A DNA stretch of 64,000 nt from CAIYRG01 sp964494505 (GTDB lineage Bacteria; Pseudomonadota; Alphaproteobacteria; Micropepsales; Micropepsaceae). The stretch covers positions 62,001 through 126,000 of the forward strand of contig CAZBRO010000013.1 in the NCBI GenBank assembly GCA_964494505.1. The letters are read 5' to 3'. Numbering within the stretch: the stretch's first letter is position 1; each line of letters opens with the position of its first letter. Both the position numbers and the translations under genes were made by a program. The notes under the pieces were generated by a model, which worked only from the letters and a program-made list of their open reading frames with translations, was not told where the DNA came from and ran no database searches. Shown here one piece after another: positions 35,777 to 46,400 of the stretch.

Positions 35777-35860
35777 TCACAAGCGGTCGCACGCGACCTC
35801 GTACAGGATGGCGATGACAAAAAAGCCGATGCCGGCGGCGATCAGGATTGCGTCGAACAT
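35777..35860 (-). CDS. 27-residue membrane peptide upstream of kdpF
   Basis: Begins MFDAILIAAGIGFFVIAILY and ends VACDRL. One hydrophobic span, then a short polar tail with a Cys. It ends 11 bases before kdpF, with GGAG a few bases before its ATG. Similar peptides with a C(D/E)RL ending precede kdpF in other Alphaproteobacteria as far as I recall, so it is probably a real Kdp-linked gene. Role unknown. Confidence 0.8.
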   Translation of the reverse strand: MFDAILIAAGIGFFVIAILYEVACDRL

Positions 35861-35916
35861 GACAAGCTCCGTTTCACTTCGTTCCGAGCCGCACGTGGGA
35901 GGGTGGGCCTCCCACG

Positions 35917-35935
35917 CATATAAAATCCATATAAA
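35917..35935 (-). promoter_or_regulatory. Tandem T-rich boxes before the kdp genes
   Basis: On the minus strand, TTTATATG-GAT-TTTATATG: two identical 8-bp boxes spaced one helical turn apart (11 bases start to start), 57 bases before the 27-residue peptide. Just downstream is a hairpin (GTGGGAGG with CCTCCCAC). T-rich direct boxes are what KdpE recognises in E. coli (TTTATA-type), so this is a candidate KdpE operator. Confidence 0.5.
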
Positions 35936-35971
35936 TCCGAGGAATTCCGCCGACGATTTTGTGACGGCAGC

Positions 35972-36142
35972 TCAGTGATGGGCGTGCAGTTTGCGTTCGA
36001 GACGCTTGCGGTAAAGGGAGGCCTGACGGACGCCGGCACCCGACACGTGAACCGTGCCGTCGCGCCCGACGAGGGCGGAGAGGCGAAGCCCTATCATCAG
36101 GGCCAGAAAGGCAAATACGCCCAAAACAACCGGGATAAGCAT
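35972..36142 (-). CDS. Small single-span membrane protein upstream of kdp
   Basis: A 56-residue protein: MLIPVVLGVFAFLALMIGL forms one span, followed by a basic tail (RQASLYRKRLERKLHAHH). I chose ATG 36142 because GGAG lies six bases upstream; ATG 36154 four codons earlier is also open but lacks a ribosome site. It lies 111 bases before the 27-residue peptide, in the same direction, with tataa/ttata boxes (about 36219-36237) in front. No homology recognised; a Kdp-associated role is inference. Confidence 0.6.
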   Translation of the reverse strand: MLIPVVLGVFAFLALMIGLRLSALVGRDGTVHVSGAGVRQASLYRKRLERKLHAHH

Positions 36143-36314
36143 TGCGATCTCCATATTCTGCTGCCGGAAAGATCGTGAGAAGGCCGTATAAAATCGAGAG
36201 CGATCGGGGGGCTGTTTTGTATAAGGTTTTATATGCCGACGACTTGTTTTTAGCGGCCAATGGGCCATTCAGCCTTGCGCTGGATCAACAATCCTTGCGG
36301 CCAGGATGAAAGAT

Positions 36315-36524
36315 TCACGCCGCCGGAATGCTCATCGCCGCCAGAAGCAATTGGACTGCCAATACAAATCCGAGCGTGGCCGCGAGCACGATTCCCGTCT
36401 GAAACAGCAATTCGCCGGGTGCGGGCGGGTTTTCCGAATGACTCGCCCTCTCGCCAGAAACTGTATCGGATTGCTCATGCCAGAGGGCCTGCCGCTCCGT
36501 GCGTTCGAATGTCCAGCGCCACAT
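36315..36524 (-). CDS. Small C-tail-anchored membrane protein
   Basis: A 69-residue protein from ATG 36524 (GGGGAG upstream). The N-terminal 40 residues are soluble and charged (MWRWTFERTERQALWHEQ), followed by one span near the C-terminus (GIVLAATLGFVLAVQLLLAA). Two 16-bp T-rich direct repeats lie 64-123 bases before its start. Not recognised; direction and boxes tie it loosely to the kdp genes. Confidence 0.55.
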   Translation of the reverse strand: MWRWTFERTERQALWHEQSDTVSGERASHSENPPAPGELLFQTGIVLAATLGFVLAVQLLLAAMSIPAA

Positions 36525-36587
36525 CGGGAACTCCCCTTTGCCGGACATGTGCAAAATCGTCCGGCTGCCGGGGAGTTGATGGCCCGG

Positions 36588-36647
36588 AGCGGCGTATAAA
36601 TTCGATGGCAAGCGGTCACCGGCAAAATATAAGCGGCGTAAAAATTC
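36588..36647 (-). promoter_or_regulatory. Two 16-bp direct repeats (candidate KdpE-type operator)
   Basis: AGCGGCGTATAAATTC at 36588-36603 and AGCGGCGTAAAAATTC at 36632-36647 (plus-strand spelling) differ at one base. They are spaced 44 bases start to start, about four helical turns. On the minus strand they read GAATTT(A/T)TACGCCGCT, reminiscent of the T-rich/TTACACCCCG KdpE site of E. coli. They lie in front of the 69-residue membrane protein. Confidence 0.5.
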
Positions 36648-36748
36648 AGACGGTTCCCCTCCCTTAGGGGTGCCGTAGTTGAACCTGGCGGCGCGGGAGC
36701 GGATTTCAGCCCGCGGCCGGCCATTTCTTGGGATATTGAAAAATCGGC

Positions 36749-39700
36749 CTACTCGGCCTGAACGGGCACCACGCGACCCGGATTCCGGACCCAGGAACTT
36801 AACTTATCCAGGTAGACGTAAATCACCGGGGTGATGTAGAGCGTCAGTGCCTGCGATACGAGAAGCCCGCCCACAACCGCAATGCCAAGGGGCTTGCGGC
36901 CCTCGCTGCTGGCGCCCCATCCGATAGCGATCGGCAAAGTCCCGAAGAGCGCCGCCATCGTTGTCATCATGATCGGGCGGAAACGGACCACCGCCGCTTC
37001 CACAATAGCAGCTTCCGGATCCACGCCCCTCCCGCGTTGCCGGGCGAGAGCAAAATCGATCATCATGATCGCATTCTTTTTCACAAGTCCCACAAGCATG
37101 ATAATGCCCACAAAGGCGTAAAGCGTGAGCGAGTAATGAAACAACCAGAGCGTCAGCAAGGCGCCCGCGCAAGCCGCCGGCAAACCCGACAGGATCGTCA
37201 GCGGGTGGATGAAGCTCTCATAGAGCATTCCCAGCACGATGTAGACGGTCAGAATGCCTCCGGCGAGGAGGAACGCCATCCCTTTCATCGAGTCCTGGAA
37301 AGCCTTTGCCGTACCTTGAAAGCTTCCCTGAACCGATGCCGGAATGCCGATATCCTGCTTGACCTTCTCGATCTCGTTTACGGCATCGCCGAGTGCCACC
37401 CCCGGAGGCAGGTTGAAAGACAATGTCACCGCCGCGAGCTGGCCCAGATGGTTGACCGACAGGGGTTGCGTTCCGCGCGTGAGGTTTACCACTGACAGAA
37501 GCGGAACCAACGAACCCGAATTGCCCGCAATAGTCTCCGTGCGCGAAGTTGCAAGATAAAGCCGGCTCAAGGAATCGGCGTCGCGCTGGAATTTCGGGAG
37601 AAGTTCGAGAACGACCCAATATTGATCGGCGGCGGTATAGATCGGAGCCAGGTCCTGCCCGCCAAACGCCGCACCCAGTGCAGTCTCGATCTGATTTACC
37701 GTAATGCCGAGAGCGGCAGCACGCTTCCGGTTGATCTCCACATTCACCGACGGGGTCGACAGATCGAGGTCCGTGTTGACGTCGATCAGAAGCGGGTCCT
37801 TTTGCAAGGCTGCAAGCAGCTTCTGCGAACTGGCATAAAGCTCCGGCAGACTGATGTCCTGCATCGTGTACTGGTAGAGAGCCCTGCTGGTGGTGCCCCC
37901 GATGCGGATCGGCGGCCTGTTCTGCATGACCACATTTATGCCCGGAATGCGCTGAAACTTCGCGCGCAGCTCCGAGATGACTTGATCGGTGCTCAAGGCG
38001 CGTTCGTCGCGCGACTTGAGCTGGATCCCGAAGGACCCGGAATTGGCGCCGCCGCGCACCCCGCCGGAGCCGACAGAACTCATGAACCCGTCGACGTTGG
38101 GATCGGCCGCAATAATGTTCGCCACCTCCTGCTGATGGCGTCGCATCTCCGCAAACGAAATGCCGTTCGCACCGTCCGAATAGGCATTGATGCGGCCCGA
38201 ATCCTCTGCAGGCAAAAAGTCCTGCGGCATGATGCGGAACAATTGGACGGTCGCGGCCAGGCTCAGGAAAAACAGAAGGGCAATGAACACGCGATGCCGC
38301 ATGGCCCAACGCAAACTCGTTTGATAGCCACCCTGCATCGCCAGAAACGCGTTCTCGCTGCCGCGATAGAACCAATTGTGACGTTTGGCGTGCTCATCCT
38401 TGGCGGATTTGATCATCCGGCTGCACAGCATCGGCGTCAATGTCATGGAGATGACGCCCGAAACGAGCACGGCGATCACGATTGTAACCGCGAATTCATG
38501 CAGCAATTTTCCGACGATGCCGCCCATGAACACCACCGGAATGAACACGGCAGCGAGCGAGATCGTCATGGAGGGAATGGTGAAGGCGACCTCCTGCGAT
38601 CCCGTCAGCGCCGCATCGTAAGCCGGTTCGCCCATCTCCACGTGGCGCATGATGTTTTCCAGCATCACGATCGCATCGTCGACCACGAAGCCGACGCACA
38701 GCGTGAGCGCCATCAGAGACAGATTATCGAGGCTGTAACCGAAGGCCGCCATCCCGGCAAAGGTGCCGATGACGGAAATCGGAAGCGCGATGGACGGAAT
38801 GAAAGTCGCAGAGAGGGTGCGCAGGAAGATGAATATCACGACCACGACGAGCAGGGCCGCGATGATAAGCGTGACCTGCACGTCCCATACGGAACTGCGT
38901 ATGCTGATGCTCCGGTCCATATATGTCTGGACCTTGATCGAGGGAGGAAGTTGGGCGACGAGGTCCGGCAGGACCGCCTTGATCTCGTTGACGACGGCAA
39001 TCGTGTTGGCGCCGGGCTGGCGATGGATTTCGAGTGTCACGGAGGGCACTCCCTTCCATGACCCGAACAACCTGGGATTCTCCACGCCATCGACGACGGT
39101 AGCTACGTCCGAGAGGGCGACAGCGGCGCCGTTGCGATATGCGATGATCTGCTGCGCATAGTCAGCCGCCTTGTTGAGCTGGCCCTCGGCGTGGATGACA
39201 GCACCGCGCGTTTCGCCGTCGAGCTGTCCGGTTGCCAGATTGACGCTGGCGTTACGGCTAGCGGACGCCACCTCGTCGATGCCGATCTTGCGAGCAGCCA
39301 AGGCAGTCGGATCGACTTGGACGCGCACCGCCGGCCTTGCCTGACCATAAATGACCGCCTGAGCCACACCGTCCAGCGAGGACAATTTCCCGACCAGTAG
39401 GTTTTCCGCATATTGATCGACAACCGAGAGCGGCAGTGTTTCCGAGCTTACGGATAAATAGAAGATACCGTCATCGGCCGGATTGCTCTTGCGGATCGAA
39501 GGGGGCGTCGTCATCGCAGGCGGCAATTGGCGCGCTGCGGCCGACAATGCGGCCTGAACGTCCTGGAAGGCCGCGTCGATATTCCGGTCGAGACGAAACT
39601 GTATCGTAATATTGCTGCTGCCCGCGACATTGACCGAGGACATCGAATCTACGCCGGAAATCAGTGAAAATTGCTTTTCGAGCGGGGTAGCGACGGACGA

Positions 39701-39880
39701 CGCCATGGTCTGGGCATCGGTGCCTGCCAGCGTCGCGGCTACGCTGATGGTCGGCAAATCGACGTTGGGCAGCTCACTAACGGGCAGAGACGTGTACCCG
39801 AAGAGGCCCGCTATCAGGAAAGCGGCCATCAAGAGGGTCGCCATCACCGGGCGCTTGATGAAGATGGCGGAAATATTCAC
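36749..39880 (-). CDS. RND multidrug efflux permease (HAE1 family), pump 2, without adaptor
   Basis: A 1,043-residue AcrB/MdtC-type permease starting at GTG 39880 (MNISAIFIKRPVM). It is co-linear with pump 1 at 12075-15227 and shares long blocks, such as GYSLDNLSLMALTLCVGFVV with the TM4 DD pair, LVGLVKKNAIMMIDFALARQR and the C-terminal SEGRKPLGIAVVGGLLVSQA. It is clearly a paralogue rather than a recent copy, since many positions differ. No adaptor or outer-membrane gene adjoins it, and the next gene upstream is a toxin. A 24-bp sequence 64 bases before its start is identical to one before the pump-1 operon. Confidence 0.95.
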   Translation of the reverse strand: MNISAIFIKRPVMATLLMAAFLIAGLFGYTSLPVSELPNVDLPTISVAATLAGTDAQTMASSVATPLEKQFSLISGVDSMSSVNVAGSSNITIQFRLDRNIDAAFQDVQAALSAAARQLPPAMTTPPSIRKSNPADDGIFYLSVSSETLPLSVVDQYAENLLVGKLSSLDGVAQAVIYGQARPAVRVQVDPTALAARKIGIDEVASASRNASVNLATGQLDGETRGAVIHAEGQLNKAADYAQQIIAYRNGAAVALSDVATVVDGVENPRLFGSWKGVPSVTLEIHRQPGANTIAVVNEIKAVLPDLVAQLPPSIKVQTYMDRSISIRSSVWDVQVTLIIAALLVVVVIFIFLRTLSATFIPSIALPISVIGTFAGMAAFGYSLDNLSLMALTLCVGFVVDDAIVMLENIMRHVEMGEPAYDAALTGSQEVAFTIPSMTISLAAVFIPVVFMGGIVGKLLHEFAVTIVIAVLVSGVISMTLTPMLCSRMIKSAKDEHAKRHNWFYRGSENAFLAMQGGYQTSLRWAMRHRVFIALLFFLSLAATVQLFRIMPQDFLPAEDSGRINAYSDGANGISFAEMRRHQQEVANIIAADPNVDGFMSSVGSGGVRGGANSGSFGIQLKSRDERALSTDQVISELRAKFQRIPGINVVMQNRPPIRIGGTTSRALYQYTMQDISLPELYASSQKLLAALQKDPLLIDVNTDLDLSTPSVNVEINRKRAAALGITVNQIETALGAAFGGQDLAPIYTAADQYWVVLELLPKFQRDADSLSRLYLATSRTETIAGNSGSLVPLLSVVNLTRGTQPLSVNHLGQLAAVTLSFNLPPGVALGDAVNEIEKVKQDIGIPASVQGSFQGTAKAFQDSMKGMAFLLAGGILTVYIVLGMLYESFIHPLTILSGLPAACAGALLTLWLFHYSLTLYAFVGIIMLVGLVKKNAIMMIDFALARQRGRGVDPEAAIVEAAVVRFRPIMMTTMAALFGTLPIAIGWGASSEGRKPLGIAVVGGLLVSQALTLYITPVIYVYLDKLSSWVRNPGRVVPVQAE

Positions 39881-39943
39881 GGCGGTGGCCCCCGGAGGTG
39901 CAGGCTTTTATGTCGGGGTCAGGACAACACAACAACGTTACTT

Positions 39944-39967
39944 GGCATGTGTCCCAAAACTTTGTCG
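39944..39967. promoter_or_regulatory. 24-bp sequence shared by both RND loci, copy 2
   Basis: Identical to 16733-16756. It lies 64 bases before the GTG of the pump-2 permease, in the same orientation relative to transcription as copy 1 is to the pump-1 operon. The flanking bases differ (the GGACATA half-site of copy 1 is absent here), which argues that the 24-mer itself is under selection. Confidence 0.6.
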
Positions 39968-40496
39968 AGAGCCTGAGACAGCCCCCCAAACGGTCGTTCC
40001 GCCCGTCATACGGTTCATGCCTCTGTAAGCTTTCGTACGTAGTCGGAGGGCGGGGCGACGGATGCGAGCGGCGACCGTCCGGTTCGCCGGCTGCCGCGTC
40101 CGATCGTACGTACGTCTCGATAGCCACCCTCGAGTTCCTATCGCGACCTCATTTAGCAGCCAGCTATTCTACGTGGCGGGGATGCGCTTCTCATCGCTTC
40201 ACTCGGATTATCGGGTTATCTGTTTTTGCTCTCTATCGAGATCGCCCGAGAGGTCGGCCGTCTGAGTCGCGAAATAGAGGAGGGTCGTTGGATCTGCCTT
40301 GCCGAGACTGTTCTCCAGTATCGGCCCATGTGGTCTTCGCTTCAACGGATCTACCATAAGGTCCCGGTCGAGGACTGAACGGCCGCGGCAATGCTTGCGT
40401 TCAGAGCGCCAAGCAGAAGCTGATTGTTGGTCAGCGCAACGGTTTCGGAACTTTTACGCTCCTTCCGCATTTCAAGTTTTTCCGGGGGGGAAGACG
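39968..40496. other. Leader region of the toxin locus, with an unexplained coding-like stretch
   Basis: About 530 bases between the efflux gene and the toxin domain start. From 40157 to TGA 40376-40378 a plus-strand frame reads as a hydrophobic span (LLIASLGLSGYLFLLSIEI) then an amphipathic tail (WSSLQRIYHKVPVED), which looks protein-like. There is no ATG near its start and an in-frame TAG at 40154, so it may be a gene remnant or a TTG-started peptide (40226). The toxin frame itself is open from 40299, but its translation there is basic and unlike the family. Confidence 0.35.
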
Positions 40497-43400
40497 CTGT
40501 CGAAACAGACGCTGGATCCCGAGCCTAAGACGGCAACCGAGGGTGCCGGCGAGAGTTTGATTCCTTCGATCTCCGTCCCCAAGGGCGGCGGCGCCATTCG
40601 CGGCATCGGCGAGAAGTTCGGCGCCAACCCCGCGACTGGTACAGCGTCGATGACGCTTCCGATCTTCGTTTCCGCGAGCATTTTCAGCCCGGCCTTGGGC
40701 CTCTCTTACGATTCCGGCGCCGGCAACGGTCCGTTCGGCTTGGGCTGGACCTTGTCGGTTCCCTTCATCGTGCGCAAGACGGACAAGGGTCTGCCGAAAT
40801 ATCAAGACGCGGAGGAAACGGACGTCTTCATCCTGTCCGATGCCGAAGACCTTGTTCCGGTGATCATTCCGCAAGCAGGCGGCTGGATTCGGCAGGACTT
40901 CTCAGCCACGCGCGCGGGCGCCATCTATGCGGTTCAGCGCTACAGGCCTCGCATCGAGGGCTCGTTCGCGCGGATCGAGCGATGGACCAACGCCGCTGAC
41001 GGCACCTCGTTCTGGAAGACCGTCTCCGCCAACAACGTCACAAGCCTTTATGGAGTTGGCGCGGGCGGGCGCATCGCCGATCCCAAGGATGCGTCGAAGA
41101 TTTTCAAATGGCTGCTGGAACAAAGCTACGACGAAAAAGGCAATGTCATTGCCTATGAGTACGCCGCCGAGAATCGCGATAGCGTGCCGCAAGTGCCGCA
41201 CGAATGGAATCGCAGCGCCGGTGCGCAGCGATATCTGAAGGCAGTCCATTACGGCAACCGCACGCCCTATTACCCCGATCCGCAGGCGCCCTCATCTCTC
41301 GCGCTGCCCTCGGATTGGCTGTTTCACGTGGTCTTCGATTATGGCGACCACGATACGGCCGTTCCAACGCTTGAACCCGATGCGCCGTGGCCGGTGCGAA
41401 CGGACCCGTTCTCGACCTATCGCGCCGGTTTCGAGGTCCGCACCTATCGTCTCTGCCGGCGCGTGCTGATGTTCCATGCGTTCGCGGAACTCGGGCCCTC
41501 TGCCTGCCTCGTGCGGTCGACCGATTTCACCTATGCCGCGCGCGATGACGGGCCCGGAATGAGTTTTCTCACCCGTGCGCAGCAAACCGCCTACCGCCGC
41601 AATCCAGACGGACAGTCCTACACGATCCTCGACCCCCAGACGGGCGAAGCGCTCAGCCCGCGCGCGATGCCGCCCGTAACGCTTAGCTATTCGGACGCCG
41701 TCGTCGATGAGACGCTGCGCACGGTCGATGGCGGTGCGCTGGAGAATCTCCCTTATGGTGTCGACGGCACGCATTACCAATGGTTGGACTTGGACAGCGA
41801 AGGCTTGCCCGGCGTCCTGACCGAGCAAACAGGGGGCTGGTTCTACAAACGCAATATCAGCAACCTGCCGCGCGACGATTCCGGCAATGTGCTGCCGGAC
41901 ACGGGGCCGCCCGCGGGAACCGTGCGGGCCGCGTTCGAGCCGGTGGAACTGGTCGCAACCCTTCCGTCTACCGCAGCTCTTGCCGCCGGCGGACAGCAGT
42001 TTCTCGACCTCGCAGGTGATGGAAGGCAATGTCTCGTGCAGACGGACCGCTTTCTGCCGGGCTATTACGCCAGGGACGAGGATGGCGCGTGGCAGACCTT
42101 CATCCCATTTGCCGAGTCGCCGAACATTGCCTGGGCCGATCCCAATCTACGAATCCTCGATCTCGACGGCGACGGCCTTGCCGATATCCTGATCAGCGAG
42201 GACGAGGTTTTCACCTGGTATCCGTCGCTGGGGAAGGATGGTTTTGCGGCCGGGGAAACCGTGCGCAAGCCGTTCGATGAAAACGACGGCCCGGCACTCC
42301 TGTTCGCGGACGGCACGCAGTCCATCTATCTGGCGGACCTTTCCGGCGACGGCCTGACCGATCTCGTGCGCATCCGCAATGGTGAGGTCTGCTATTGGCC
42401 CAATCTCGGCTACGGCCGTTTCGGCGCGAAGATCGAGATGAGCAACGCGCCGGTCTTCGATACGCCCGACGGATTCGATCAGGCGCGCATCCGCCTTGCG
42501 GACATCGACGGATCGGGTGCCGCCGACATCATCTATCTCGGCCGCTCCGAGGTCGTGCTGCACTTCAACCAATCGGGCAATGCGTGGGCGGTGCCGCGCG
42601 TGCTGAAGCAGTTTACCGCGCCCGACAATATCGCGTCCGTGGTTGCGGTCGATCTGCTCGGCAACGGCACCGCGTGCCTGGTGTGGTCGTCGCCGCTTCC
42701 CGGCGATGCGGGCCGCCAGATGCGCTATGTCGATTTGATGGGCGGTCAGAAGCCCCATCTGCTGACCGGCATCGATAACAATTTGGGTACGCAAACGTCG
42801 GTTCAGTACGCCGCGTCGACTCAGTTTTATTTGCGCGACCGGCTGACCGGCACGCCATGGCTCACGAAATTGCCGTTCCCCGTGCATGTGGTGGAGCGCG
42901 TCGAGATCCGCGATGAAGTCGGCAAGACCCGGTTCGTCAGCCGCTATGCCTATCACCATGGCTATTTCGACGGCGTCGAACGCGAATTCCGCGGCTTCGG
43001 AATGGTGGAGCAATGGGACACCGAAGCGTTTGCCGCGTTCATCGAAGACGATGCCGCCAACATCGATTCTGCGACCGATCTGCCCGCGGTGCTGACACGC
43101 ACCTGGCTGCACACGGGCGCGAACCTGCCGGATGCCGGCGTCAGCGCACACTTCAAGGATGCGTATTACCGCGAGCCGGGGCTCGCGCCCGATGCGCTCG
43201 ATGCCATGCTGCTGCAGGATACCACATTGCCGGCCGGCGTGACGCAGGCGGATGGACCGGTTCTCCCCTGGACGCTGTCGCCGGACGAAGAGCGCGAAGC
43301 GCGGCGGTCCTTGAAGGGATCGGTGCTGCGCCAGGAAATCTATGCCCTCGACGGCAGTGCCGAGGAACCGCAACCCTACAGCGTCTCCGAGAGCAACCTC

Positions 43401-46400
43401 ACGATCGAATTGCTGCAGCCCCAGGGGCAAAACCGGCATTCGGTGTTTTTCACCCACGCTCGCGAAACCATCGAATATCGCTATGAGCGCAAACTGTACG
43501 AGGTGGGCGCTGAGCGGCTGGCGGACCCGCGCGTCAAGCATTCCATGGTTCTTGCGCTCGACGCGTACGGAAATCCGCTGCAGACCGTCGAAATCGGTTA
43601 CGGGCGCCGGTTCGATTCTCCGGACCCGCTGCTGACAGAGGGCGATAAGAAAAAGCAAAAGCAGATTCTCGCGACCCTCACCGAGAGCCGTTACACCAAC
43701 GCCATATCCGCGGGCGAAAGCTATCGCGTGCCGCTCCCCGCCGAATCCCGGACCTATGAGCTCCTCAATCTTGCGCCACGGGCAAATCGTCCCAACACCA
43801 CCAATCTGTTCCGCTTCGAAGAAATGCAGCAAGCCGTTCAGACCGTGGGGGACGGCCAACACGAAATCGCTTATGAGGACATTCACGCGTCCGGCGTTCA
43901 GGGTGCCGATCCCTACCGGCGCAGAATCGCGGAAACGCGTGTCCTCTATCGCAAAGACGATCTCAGCGCGGCGTTGCCTTTGGGTACGGCCGAACCGCTG
44001 GCGCTGCCCTATGAGAGCTACAGGCTTGCGTTTACGCCCGGACTTCTCGCCGTTCTCGGCGCCAAGATTTCGCCGCCGGATGCGACCTCGCTGCTCACCG
44101 GTTCCACAGGCGCGTTCCTGGACCTCGACGGGGATGGACAATTGTGGTCTCCATCCGGCCGCGTATTCTTTTCGCCCGACCTTGCGCATCCGGACGCGGT
44201 ATTCGCGCGCGGACATCGCTATCTCGCGTGCGCTGCGCAAGATCCCTTCGGCAATATCTCGCTTGTGTCCTATGACCCCTATGAACTGTTTGTGGCGCAA
44301 ACCACCGATGCGCTGGGCAATGTCACGACAGCCCAATACGACTATCGCGTGCTGCTGCCAGATCTGGTCACCGATCCCAATGGCAACCGCACTGCAATCG
44401 CTTTCGATGTACTGGGGCTTGCGGCGGGAAGCGCCGTCATGGGCAAGGCCGCCGGGCCCGGCGGCAAAGCCGAAGGAGATTCGCTGGAAGGCTTCGTCCC
44501 CGATCTGACGGACAGCGTCATTGCGGCCTTCTTAAATGATCCTGTGGCGCCGGCGACGGATTTGTTGGGCAACGCCACCACGCGGACCATCTATGACGTC
44601 AACCGCTATGCGAGGACGGGCCAGCCGGTATTCACAGCGACGCTCGCGCGCGAAACCCACGTTGCCGATTTGGCCCCCGGGCAACAGACCAAAGTCCAGA
44701 TCGCTTTTTCCTATTCCGACGGCGCCGGCCGCGCGATCCAGAAGAAAGTGCAGGCCGAGCCGGGTCCGGTCGAGAGCGGCGGCCCGGACGTCGCTTCGCG
44801 CTGGACCGCCAGCGGCTGGACCATTTTCAACAACAAGGACAAGCCGGTCCGGCAATACGAACCCTTCTTCACGGCGGCGCATGATTTCGAGTTCGCCGTC
44901 CAGCGCGGCGTGAGTCCGACCCTGTTCTACGATCCGCGGATGCGCGTAGCCGCCACGCTGCATCCCAATCACACATACGAGAAGGTGCTGTTCGATCCGT
45001 GGTGGCAGCAAACCTGGGATGTGAACGACACTGTCACGCTCGATCCCACGGCCGACCCCGATGTCGCACCGTGGTTCGCGCGGCTTGAGGCGAACGCGTA
45101 TTCCCCGAGCTGGCATGCGCTGCGGAGCGATGCGGCCTATGCGGCGCAAGCGGCCCTGCGTTGGCCGGATGCAGCGGTACGCCAGGCGGAGACGGAAGCC
45201 GCCGCCAAGGCGGCCGCCCACGCGAACACGCCCGCGAATGCGCATTTCGATGTACTGGGCCGGGCCTTCCTCACCGTCGCCGACAATGGCGCCGAAAAAC
45301 ACCTCACGCGGGTCGAACAGGATATTCAGGGCTATCGGCGCGCCGCGACCGATGCGCTCGGCCGCATCGCCGTCACCGCCGATTTCGACATGCTGGGCGC
45401 GGTTCTTCAACAGGCCAGCATGGAGGCGGGCGACCGCTGGACGCTGTATGACGCGGGCGGCCGGCCGATACGCGCTTGGGACAGCAGGGGACACACCTTC
45501 CGGACCGAATATGACGCTCTGCGCCGCCCCGTACGCGCTTTCGTGCAAGGCACCGATACTCAGGACCCCGCCAAGGAAATCCTTTTCGCCAAGACCGAAT
45601 ATGGAGAGGGCCAGCCAAACGATGCCGCGCTCAATCTCCGCACGCGGGTCTTCCGCGTGTCCGATGGCGCAGGAATCCTGACCAGCATGGGCGTAAATCC
45701 CATGACGGGCGCCGATGAGGCCTATGACTTCAAGGGCAATCTGCTGTGCAGCACGCGCCAGTTCGCCCAGGACTACAAAACCGTGCCCGATTGGGCGGGA
45801 AATCCGGCATTGGAGCCGGACATCTTCGTCGCGAGCACCGTCTACGACGCGCTTAATCGTCCGGTGACGCTGACGATGCCGGACATGAGTGCCGTCAAGC
45901 CCATTTACAACGAAGCCAACCTTCTTGCCGGGCTTGCGGTCAATCTGCAAGGCGCGGCAACGCTTTCGTCGTTCGTGACCGGCATCGTCTACAACGCCAA
46001 AGGTCAGCGGGAGCTGATCGAATATGGCAATGGCACGAGCACTGCGTACACCTATGATCCCGACACGTACCGCCTGACGCAGCTTTACACGGCACGGAGC
46101 GCCTCGGCGTTTCCCGGCGACGATCCCACGCCGCCCAATCCACCGCGCGGCGTCCAGAATCTCAGCTACATCTACGATCCAACCGGGAATATCAGCGCCA
46201 TCCGCGATGGCGCCCAGCAGACGGTCTATTTCAATAACCAGGTCGTGCCGCCCGACGCCGATTATGTCTACGACCCGCTCTACCGGCTTATCGCGGCGCA
46301 AGGGCGCGAGCATATCGGACAGACGACCCTTCCCCAGACCACTTGGAACGATGAATTCCGCATCCACCTGCCTCACCCGCAGGATGGTCAGGCGATGCGT

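Noticed and set aside
36588..36647. Direct repeats considered as a CRISPR remnant
   Set aside because: Only two 16-bp units with one spacer-like interval and no cas genes; position fits an operator better.
39968..40300. Insertion sequence or transposase remnant upstream of the toxin
   Set aside because: I looked for terminal inverted repeats, target duplications and transposase motifs and saw none.
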